In this document: in pieces, positions 56,001 through 64,000 of the stretch | How the letters are laid out: each line of letters starts with the position of its first letter | How positions within the stretch are numbered: position 1 is the stretch's first letter | Assembly (NCBI RefSeq): GCF_010183535.1 | Contig: NC_071333.1 | Coordinates: 2,976,001 to 3,040,000 of the forward strand | Direction: 5' to 3' | From: Caenorhabditis remanei | Taxonomy: Eukaryota; Nematoda; Chromadorea; Rhabditida; Rhabditidae | DNA: 64,000 bases | Translations under genes and position numbers: made by a program | The notes under the pieces: generated by a model | Database searches by the model: none | What the model saw: the letters and a program-made list of their open reading frames with translations, nothing else | Told to the model about the DNA's origin: nothing

Positions 56001-59000
56001 TGAGATTTTTCACCGGTCCAGCCCAGCCCGGTCGGCCCGAGTTAAGGTGCAAAACTTGAAAATTTTAACACCTTTTTTTGCAAAAAAATGTCTGATTTTG
56101 GCTATGTTTTGTAACATCGATAAAACTCGAGCGTACATAGGAATTTTGACTATTTTTGATAAAAACAAAATTTTGTAAAAATCGCTTCCGTTTTTTGAAT
56201 CCGGACCGACCGGACCGACCCCGACCAAGGCGATATTTTGCAAGTCCCTTCAAAATTGATTTCACGCACTTCGAAATTTTAGCCGGGAATATGACTTTTA
56301 AATCAGAAACGGGAAATCGTAAATTCAAATATATGAAGAACATTACAGTTTTGATATAAAATTTTGGAAATTGATGTTCTCAGCAGAGCTGTGTGGAAGA
56401 AGTAAAGACGGAAGTAAGACGAAAGTAAAATTTGTTTCGACTGTACGAAACGGACGACCGTAATACAACGTTAATCAGTTTTATTGCTGGAATTACTCCA
56501 TTTCGAGCATAAAAATTGGCATATCTCACTTATCTGGTACCAGTGCACATGGAAAAGCCTCCGCTTCCGACTTCCGATTTTCGTGTGTCAATTTCGGCTG
56601 ATTTTCAAGTCAACTGGTCGCAGAAAAGTAAAATATTATGATTTTTAGGCTCGAAGGGTTGTTATACTTTAAATACAACTATGTAACTTTGTGTTATTGC
56701 CGTCATTTGCATACTGTCGAATATAACCTCACTTCCATCTTTATTTCCGCACAGTTCTCGTCGACTGGTTGGAAACTTTCTCAAGCTTGACCCAGACCGG
56801 AAACCAGATAACTGTATCATGTTTCAAAAACTAAGAGCTAGATGTTCAAGGAACATTTTTGAAATAAAAATACCCACCTTCATCACTTTAGCAATAGTGA
56901 GTCCGCGATCAATGGAGTTTGACTTGCGGTGTCCTTTGGAATCTTTGTTCTCTCCTGCTGAGAATTTCCCCTCCGGAGTTGAGAATTTTCCATCTGGAGT
57001 CGAGAATTTCCCTTCAGGTGTTGAGTAAGCAATAGCATCACTACTTCTCGACGATCCCACAGACACTTCTCTTTGGACACCATGCTTCTTCCGCTCTTCT
57101 TCGATTCGAGTCTCCACTTCGAAAGCAATTGGATCTGGTAGTTTCATCGAAGGGGTCCGGGGTGGCAACGGTGGTGGACATCGTGGCATTGGGGCGACCA
57201 TTGTGAATGGGCTTACCAGCGGAGACTGCAGTACCGGTGAAGTCACCGGAGCACGAGATGGTATTGGCGGTGGGATGCGAGTGCTGGGTGAGATTCCAGA
57301 ACAACTGCTGTCTGTAGGACTCCATGTCGAGGAGCGGTGTCTAGTGTCATCAGATGCTGGGATGTTCACTCTCATTGGGGTGATGGTGGCATCGACAGCG
57401 GAAGCGGATGGACTGATGGGTGACGTTGCAAAACCAGTGTCGGATCTTGGTGCAGCACACGAACTCATTGTGTCAGACGCCTTGACGACCTGGAAAATGT
57501 ATATTGGGAATGGCGTTGGAGTCAAAAACCAGTTTCTAACTTACCACTGTCTCGTTTTTCACTATCATTTTGTGGTGCCAAGAGTGTAGACTTGGTGCAT
57601 CCGACACCGTACTCATCGTCTCGTCATGCTCATACTCCATTTGAGATGGTGGACCGACAAGCTGACGGTTTCCAAATTCCTTGTTCATCCTGTGGCGTAG
57701 TGTGATAAGTCGATCTCGGTGGGAAGAATCTCGGCCTGATGTAGAGCATGATGAGGAGGACGGAAACTGCAAAATTTAGAATTGAATACGTTTTTGAGAT
57801 CATAATGTTGGTCGTTTGCTGTTTTTCAACAAAAAATAGCACTGAAAGCAAGCTTTTCGAAAAAAGCTTACTATCAGTGCTATCATTCAGTCGGCAGCCA
57901 AATTGTTCGCGAAACTCCGTCACGGTGCTCCTTTCAGTATTTGTGGACTGCGTACCAAAGTCGCATGAAAAATTCAGACGGTATGGCGTCTGACCTGTTT
58001 TGAAGCAGATTTTTGACACTCGACATCCTTCTATGAAACCTTAGTTTTTTTTTCTACAATCTGCGAAAGAACAAAATTTTTGGAATGAACAGCAGGTTTT
58101 TTTATAAGTTACACTTTCGGTTATTTCAAATGTTCTCGAAAACGAAATCATGAACCCCAACTTTTGAACATGTGGAAACGTAAAGGGTGCTAAGGCAGAA
58201 CTTTTTGCAAGTTTTTTCAATATTAGTGGGACTCATTTCATGTTTTTTGAGATAAGCATCTTCGATAAATACTAGTTTGAACCGGTTTTTTCAATTTTTT
58301 TCGAGGTTTTCCGATTTCTTGAAACGTGAGAGGTTCAATCGCGGGAGTTTCAGCAAATTTCTACAAACTGGCCAACTGGCAACGTTTCTGAGTCACTTTT
58401 GCTTTTTCAAGATTTATTCTGAGCCTGACGTTGAGTAAATTCTGCAACTCGTGGGTTGTTGGCTACCCACGGCGCAAGCCGGAATTATTTTCGAAATTGT
58501 TATTGTTATCTTTGAGGTTTTAGAGATTTTCAACAACTCAGCATCAAAAAAATGACCAAAAAATGACAAAAAACCCGGTTTTTGCTCGGGAAATTGCCAT
58601 CTATATGGTCTTGCTGACCGAACCCACTGATTTATCTAGGCCACGAGTAGAAAATTCCGGGCCGTGCACATAAATTTGAGCACCATGATATTTTCCGTCT
58701 CCTCACCCTTGACGATGCAATTGACGGAGTATTGAAAACAGCGCTAGATGGTCGACTCGATGTTGGGAATGGTGTTGATGACATCAATGGTTGTCGGATG
58801 GCGGCACGAACTGTTGATGTCGGTTGAGCAATCTTCAAGTTTTCCGGTCGTTGTGGAGTCGATGTGTAGTGATTCTGAAAAATGAGAGTTTATATTTTTC
58901 AGGCTCTCGCAGAATATCAACATGTTTGTGTTATTTTTTCCTATCTGTACTCTACATGAGTCTAGTCCCATTATTTGCAACTATGTTCGCTCAACAATGC

Positions 59001-60226
59001 CTTCACTTGATTTGAATAAGTCCATTCTTCTATAAGCAAAAAACAGAATCTGTGACTGAAAATGTGGAGTGAATCGACAATGATTTTGAAAACGTCTTGC
59101 ACAGGTTAAAAATAGTCGATTAATCCTGATAATGAAGTGTTTTCACGCGAAAAATGGCGCAAAACTTGCAAAATCGTTTCATCAGTGGGAAAAAGCTTTA
59201 TTTTCTCGATATTTTTCAGGAAACTTCACAAAAATGATTGTTTGGACTTTATATCGAGTAACTGTGAGAATTTGACCCCCGGCATCCTTCTATGCAACCT
59301 TAGTTTGGAATACAATTTGCGAAAGAACAAAATATTTGGAATGAACAACAGGTTTTTGTACAAGTTACACTTTTGGTTATCCGGAAGTGTTTAGGAACTT
59401 CTTCAAAACTGAAAAGCGCACTGAAAAAGTTTTCCACAAACTGTTGGAAGAGCCTTAACACTCAAAACCAACTTATGCGGCTCTCTTCGAAAAAATTCAA
59501 AGCTTTAGTTCGGTTTACAGAATCCTATGTTCTACAAGTGCCAGCAGATTTAAAGACAAAGATTATCTTATTTCTGTTGGGTGACTGACTTTTTTAATAC
59601 TTGCAAAGTTTTTCTCTCTCAAAACTAGTAAAGAATGGCAGGAAAACCTCGAAAGTCACAAAAAAAGTCTGCCTTATGCTCTTGGAGCTTCTAAGCACGA
59701 CTTGTGGCACAACTCAACCAAGTTTTTATTTGAAAATGTTTTCACAAATTGGTTTTGTTACAAAAATATGCACCTGAGCTTCACTAAATGCAAAATAATG
59801 ACTGGCTGACCAACAAGAGCCATAATTACTGAAATTGCAAGAGGGAAATCCTCCTAATTGCTTTCCTAATAAAAACTGGTCTAATTTTCATAATATTTAA
59901 ATATATATATTTTGCGAAAAGTTGTTTTTTGAAGTCAAATTGAGTGATCGGGAAAATTCGCTCTTCAGCGGTAATTACTGAGGCCCTTTTTGATCTCCAA
60001 ACGGTGGGAAAGCAAAAATGTAGTGTTTTTGTGCAGCTTGTTTGAGACTTTTCAGACAGTATTTATTAAATTTTTTGAATTTTTCAAGTTGTATTTCGTA
60101 ATAATTCATTTTTCAAATGAAAATACCCACCTGGGGCCTTCCAAACACAAATCCACTCGAACTCGGCACATTTTTGAGGTCCTCCGGCTCCGTGTCAGTT
60201 GGTGTTGCTCTGCTCAACCGTCTCAT
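50067..60226 (-). CDS. sym-4: WDR44 orthologue (Rab11-binding WD40-repeat protein), SYM-4
   Basis: Ten coding exons (60131-60226, 58707-58874, 57545-57766, 56878-57489, 55345-55844, 54323-54460, 53116-53932, 51761-51862, 51251-51682, 50067-50189) join in phase to 1069 codons plus stop. Residues ~1-575 are disordered, serine/proline-rich, with polyproline segments (RIPPPIPSRAP, PRCPPPLPPRTP) and a triple STPEGKF-type repeat near residue 330. A basic linker (GALKRVRIAAHPG) precedes seven WD40 blades from about residue 630 (HTGAIWCIKFS, LKGHTADILDVSWS, SSGMDRTVKLWHL, SGSLDGKLRMWHI, VGTYDGKCIFY). The diagnostic LKYHTAVDVRSTRGKNARG and VTSNDSRIRMYDIRDK of WDR44/rabphilin-11 follow. The last exon (VIVSADLNGVIKVMVNRPRL) completes the final blade. 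WDR44 binds Rab11-GTP and acts in recycling-endosome and ER-tubule export. The start is the first ATG that keeps the frame; an acceptor at 60253 suggests trans-splicing or a 5' UTR exon. Introns 2, 5 and 7 carry inverted or dispersed repeats. Confidence 0.95.
52706..53020. repeat. ~315-bp foldback in sym-4 intron 7
   Basis: The left part (ACACCTGATTGACACACAAA, then GTATGGACTAGACAGATC and TCTAACAAGTTACAG) is mirrored on the right (CTGTAACCTGCTAGATAGTG, GATCTGTATAGTCCATAC, GATCAATCGGGAACACC). A small non-autonomous TIR element or its remnant. Confidence 0.75.
54540..55300 (+). repeat. Intronic repeat, inverted partner at ~58080-58690
   Basis: The order TTTTTGGTCATTTTTTGA, TTGTTGAAAAT, GCGCCGTGGGT, ACGTTGCCAGT, AAACCTCGAAAAA is found here and, in reverse complement, in sym-4 intron 2 around 58240-58600. 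The copies are diverged but collinear. Confidence 0.7.
55980..56260. repeat. GGCCCG/CGGACC-rich inverted repeat in sym-4 intron 4
   Basis: GC-rich ends (CAGCCCAGCCCGGTCGGCCCG and GACCGACCGGACCGACC) enclose AT-rich sequence. Similar GGCCCG-type patches occur at 36910-36960, 40195-40230, 44770-45115, 50930-50990 and 62570-62615, suggesting a dispersed family. Confidence 0.5.
58015..58140. repeat. Direct repeat of 59275-59400 (sym-4 introns)
   Basis: CATCCTTCTATG, GCGAAAGAACAAAAT, TGGAATGAACA and CAGGTTTTT occur in the same order and orientation in introns 2 and 1. Confidence 0.75.
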
Positions 60227-60252
60227 CTTTTGTCATAGTCGATTTGAGAAGA

Positions 60253-60720
60253 CTGAAACAAAAAACATTCATTTTTGACAGAAAAATGATAAAACAGCGA
60301 ATGAATGCGAATGGAATATCAAATTATAAGATAATTCCTATTTTTATGACTCAAACGGTAGTAAAATTCAATAACATACGTTGAAAAAAAAACGAAAACT
60401 AAAAACCGATGAATGTTCGTCGATGCAAACAAAAAGAGAGGAGAACTGGGCGAGAAGAGGAGACTCGTTTTCTCTGCGTCTCCTCTATTCGCGTGGTCTC
60501 TCTCAGCGGGGGCCGTTTTCCCCGCAGTGCGCACACACGAAAACACGCGAGTGTTTCGGAGGAGGCGAAGGCGACCGACGGGGGCATTCGCGGTGTACAC
60601 AGCCTATCGATTTTCCTCCCAATTACCTTCTGCCTGGGATAACGGGGAGGGGAGAACACAAGAGACGTAGAACACTGTGTCCTCTATTTGGAATATATTC
60701 GGGGGAGTAAAGGAAACATT
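60253..60720 (-). promoter_or_regulatory. Candidate sym-4 upstream/promoter region
   Basis: Directly upstream of the sym-4 5' acceptor. 60400-60720 is unusually GC- and CpG-rich for this window (for example GGAGGCGAAGGCGACCGACG) and shows no family resemblance or splice-supported frame. It may be the core promoter or a noncoding first exon. The open frames on both strands reflect GC content. Confidence 0.35.
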
Positions 60721-62319
60721 TTGTTTACAAAATGTGGATTTAGTACTGAAATTTCAGATTTTCATACATAAAACTGTTGAAGAAAAAATGTTTCCAAAAC
60801 ATTAAAGTCATTTAAAAGAAAATTAAATTAGAGAAATTTCGCAGCTTTTCGGCAGGCAAAATGACAAAAAAAGAGCTAGTTTTCAGTAAAAACAAGCTTA
60901 CTAGCAATTTTTTTGTGTAATACTTTTACTTTAAAAAGTTTCATCAGCTTCTTCAGTCAACATCTGAATATAATGAGGTATTTTAGAAAATATTCAACAT
61001 TCCCATCAGTTTTCTATCATTTCAAAAAAAAATTAATGCGGAAAAATGAAAAATGAAGGTTTAGAATATTTTGTTTTGAAAATTTGACTTAAAAAATTTA
61101 TTTGTTGCCTATTTTCTGGCTTGAGAAACATGTAACAGGTCAAATACTCACTGCACTATTTGCTTGTTTAGCTGGAAAAAATCTGATTTTCGATTAAAAA
61201 CTCAGTTAAAACTGCAAAATTTATCTATAAATAACATTAATCGATTGATTCATCCTAAATATTTAGTAAATTCTCTTGAATTTTAATTTAAATTGTCAAA
61301 ACTATAATTGTTTTACTTTTCTTCAAAACTTTAGAAATTGCTCAACTTTTCTCATCGAATAGGCTGTGTTCTTAAAAAACCCCTTTCAAAATTTTTGTCA
61401 ACGTGTTTTTTCGGAGATCTGAAAAAGTTTTCTCATTCTGGATTCATGTTCAAACCTCGGTTCTATCTCTTCTTCTCAAAAGGCTCCCTTTTTTTCTTCT
61501 ATTTACTTTGTTTCCCTCTCTTTTCCTTCACTCAGCTCATCCTGCTCGCCTCTTTTTTTTCTCCTTCCTGCCAACGCCAATTCACAAAACAACATATCCT
61601 CCTCTCTTCTCTTAAACAACTTTTCTCATGAAATGTCTTCGAAATAATTTTAGAGCACGTTTTAAACTTTAAACTTGATCTATTTCAAAAACATTAAGTT
61701 TTAATGTAGGTCGCCTTCCCATGAATAGCATCTGATAGCATTTCAACGATTCGTTTACATTTTCGTATCATAATTTCCGTATCAAATATTCATCTACATG
61801 TACATAAAGCCAACAGAAATTATGAAAAGAATTCCCGAAAGAATAGGATGAATCACCTCCCTTACTTGGCCAACATTTTTCAAACAATGCCATGTTTGCA
61901 TATGGAGAAAAAGGAAAATAGAAAACGTAATGACTAGTGAGGGGAGAGAGGAAAAAGATGCCTGCCGATAAGAAACGATCGGGCGGCGGAGGAAAACCGA
62001 TAGCGAAAATTAGATAAGAAATAGGCCCGCTGACAGCCACAAGTTTCGAATTAGAATCGTTTAATTGGCTGGATACATAAAATAGAAATTTTTCTAATGA
62101 TGGAGAGAGGGAAGGGGTCGGAAAAGTGATGCGTTAGGTAAAAACTATACACAAAATATGGAAAGAAAGGCACTAACACTGACATGTATTGTGGGAAAAG
62201 AAAATTAAAACCAAAGTATAATCGATGAGGGGAAGGTCGCAAAAACATTTGAAAAACAAAAAGCTAGAAGTCTATTAAACAGAAAAAAGCATCAAAAAAG
62301 TATTTCACAACGTTGGTGT
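60721..62319. other. Intergenic between sym-4 and idhb-1
   Basis: AT-rich with pyrimidine tracts. No supported coding sequence. The right end contains the idhb-1 3' UTR (minus strand), and the left is probably sym-4 upstream sequence. The ~2-kb distance argues against a tight operon. Confidence 0.5.
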
Positions 62320-63870
62320 TCAGATGCGGAACTTGTCGATGACGGCGTCAGCAAAGTCGACGGTGGTGGCGTATCTGGAACAGAAAAATTGAGAATTCTG
62401 AGATTGATTTGTAAAATTTTGATTTTCAATTTTTTGGAACTTCACCGAGTCTGTACAAGCATATTGAAAATCAAGAAAAAACCTAGCCATTTATTTTGTC
62501 CCAAGTTAATGGTACTTCACTACAAGAACTCCGGAATTTTTTGAACTTCACAGCATTCTTGCGAAATTTTGGGCCGACCCGGTTTCAGCCCGGCCCGGAT
62601 CGGCCCGGATTTTGATTTTTGAATTGTTTTCACTAGAATTGCTATTTTTCAGTATATTTCAATGGAAATTCTTTCCTCTCGTCTGTACGTGAAATGCATT
62701 CATGAATGTTCGTTTCACGAATTATTTTGTGAAAAGTTTTGAAAATATAAATATATTTTTTCACGCGCACTACGAGGAGATCTTCTATTGGAATGTTCTG
62801 AAAACCTAGACGACGAGGAGCGATTTTTGGCATTTGAGGTATCATAACTCGCTTCAAACATATTTTCAAAGAAATTCTAGTTGTGCCCTGAAATTGCGAG
62901 CCGACAGGGCTGAGTCAAATAGTTTTTGTGTAGAATTCATACTATTTTTTATTCGAATGACATTTTTCAACCTTACTGTTTTCAGCAATTTATAAAAGGC
63001 AGCTGGTTAAAGTGACACTGTTTTTTGAAGAGGCTTTTTGGCATAATAGAAAGGGTTTCTTGTATTATTTTCAAATTTGAAGCAAAACTGGAATGAAAAT
63101 AGTTTTTAATAAGATTTTCAGAGTGTTCAACTAAAAATAACTCTCTTGGATATGATTTTTTGTGTTTTTGTAATTGAAAAGTGAAATTTCCATTAGAGTA
63201 CCATTTTTCTTTTCTTAAACTGTGTTCCGATCAACTAAAATGCCTCATTCAAAGAAAAAGCGGAAATTTAAAAAAAAATGAAGTTTTGAAAACCATCATT
63301 TCAAAATCGGTAAAAAATTTCTGTGGAGATTTTCAAACATTTTCTTTCCGGGTAGTTATGAATAAACTGTGACAGATAACAGAAATACTTGACTTTAGGA
63401 AAGTAAGAAAACCGTTTGACCACCTTTAAACTCAAAAATAACGTTCCAACTTTAGAAAACTTCAGCCTTCATCCAAAAATCGGAGCCCAAGCTTAACTTC
63501 TGGTGCTTTTTTTCATTGTCTTGCTCAGAATAACAGCATATTTTAGAACAACCAATAAAGTCAATGAGCACAGTTTTTGTGATTTTTTCTTTTCTAAAAT
63601 TCAAAAATTCATAACATTACTCACCCTCCCAAGTCACGAGTGCGCACTTTTCCCTCTTTGACAACATCGGCGACAGCGGTGCGAAGGGAGTTGCCCCATG
63701 CATCAAGATGGAGGTGGTTGAGCATGTTGGCGGCACAGAGGATCATGGCAGTTGGGTTGGCGATAGAACGTCCCATAGCCTCTTGGAAAGAGTGACGACT
63801 TCCTGGCTCAAAGATGACAAAGTCACGTCCCACAGATTGTCCTGGCACAACTCCGGCTCCACCGACGAGT
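62320..63870 (-). CDS. idhb-1: NAD-dependent isocitrate dehydrogenase beta-type subunit, 3' end (partial)
   Basis: Two last exons, 63625-63870 and 62320-62374, join in phase (GG|A glycine) across a 1.25-kb intron. They encode the C-terminal ~100 residues: [40 protein letters not shown], then a helical segment and [23 protein letters not shown], ending RI. The [12 protein letters not shown] segment is a hallmark of the mitochondrial NAD-dependent isocitrate dehydrogenase family, whose hetero-oligomer converts isocitrate to 2-oxoglutarate in the TCA cycle. The beta (rather than gamma or alpha) assignment follows my recollection of the C. elegans IDHB-1 C-terminus and is less certain than the family. 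The gene continues past the right edge, so its start, targeting peptide and catalytic residues are not in the window. Confidence 0.88.
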
Positions 63871-64000
63871 CTGAAAAAAGAAAAATGATGTATCAGAGAA
63901 ACGTTTTCCGGTTCTCGGTAGCCAACTACAGCAAAATCAGTTTGTTTGTTTTCGAAATGAACGTGCTCTGCCGAGGAAGGAAAAGTCCGAACAAGTAATT

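Noticed and set aside
60399..60710. Four overlapping frames on both strands upstream of sym-4
   Set aside because: Explained by high GC content of the putative promoter. No splice signals or family resemblance.

Overview
The window looks like nuclear DNA of a Caenorhabditis nematode other than C. elegans. The evidence is AT-rich sequence, short (45-60 bp) introns with TTTTCAG-type acceptors, an unmistakable worm-type WDR44 gene (sym-4), the 3' end of an idhb-1-type isocitrate dehydrogenase gene, and a nematode chemoreceptor family. From memory, sym-4 and idhb-1 are both X-linked in C. elegans, which makes an X-chromosome origin likely.

The layout falls into two halves. Positions 50-64 kb are ordinary gene territory: sym-4 (10 coding exons, minus strand, 1069 codons, fully resolved here) followed upstream by the last two exons of idhb-1 on the same strand. 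Positions 1-50 kb are accessory, repeat-dominated DNA with small, recent or decaying genes: a secreted ~142-residue protein (5.4 kb), several small multi-exon hypothetical genes, and two copies of a chemoreceptor cluster (24-27 kb and 43-48 kb). At least six kinds of foldback or terminal-inverted-repeat element lie between them.

The two chemoreceptor clusters are a segmental duplication of about 3 kb or more. Because two copies exist, each acts as an empty-site control for insertions in the other. A 368-bp element with an 8-bp duplication (GATAAAAC) sits in intron 1 of the longer receptor copy and is absent from the paralogue. The same gene also carries an 800-bp LTR-type mini-element (5-bp duplication CATAC) in intron 3. 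A 1276-bp hAT-like element (8-bp duplication GGATCAAG) lies 7 nt inside its last exon and replaces its C-terminal tail. Separately, a 917-bp palindromic element with TTAA target duplications is nested in one arm of a 5-kb foldback, and the other arm preserves the empty site.

The most unusual object is a 2.48-kb unit at 33.4-35.9 kb. It is bounded by ~280-bp inverted repeats built from ~20-bp tandem units and carries three small open reading frames. Two of them are divergently oriented acidic proteins ending in related arginine-glycine (RGG) tails. It sits inside an intron of a gene fragment encoding the first double-stranded-RNA-binding domain of an RNA helicase A (rha-1/DHX9)-like protein. 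I recognise no transposase in it and cannot name the family.

Several accessory coding regions are each broken by one in-frame stop in otherwise continuous reading frames, so many genes in this half are probably recent pseudogenes. Long inverted repeats can also be assembly artefacts; this is noted where it matters.
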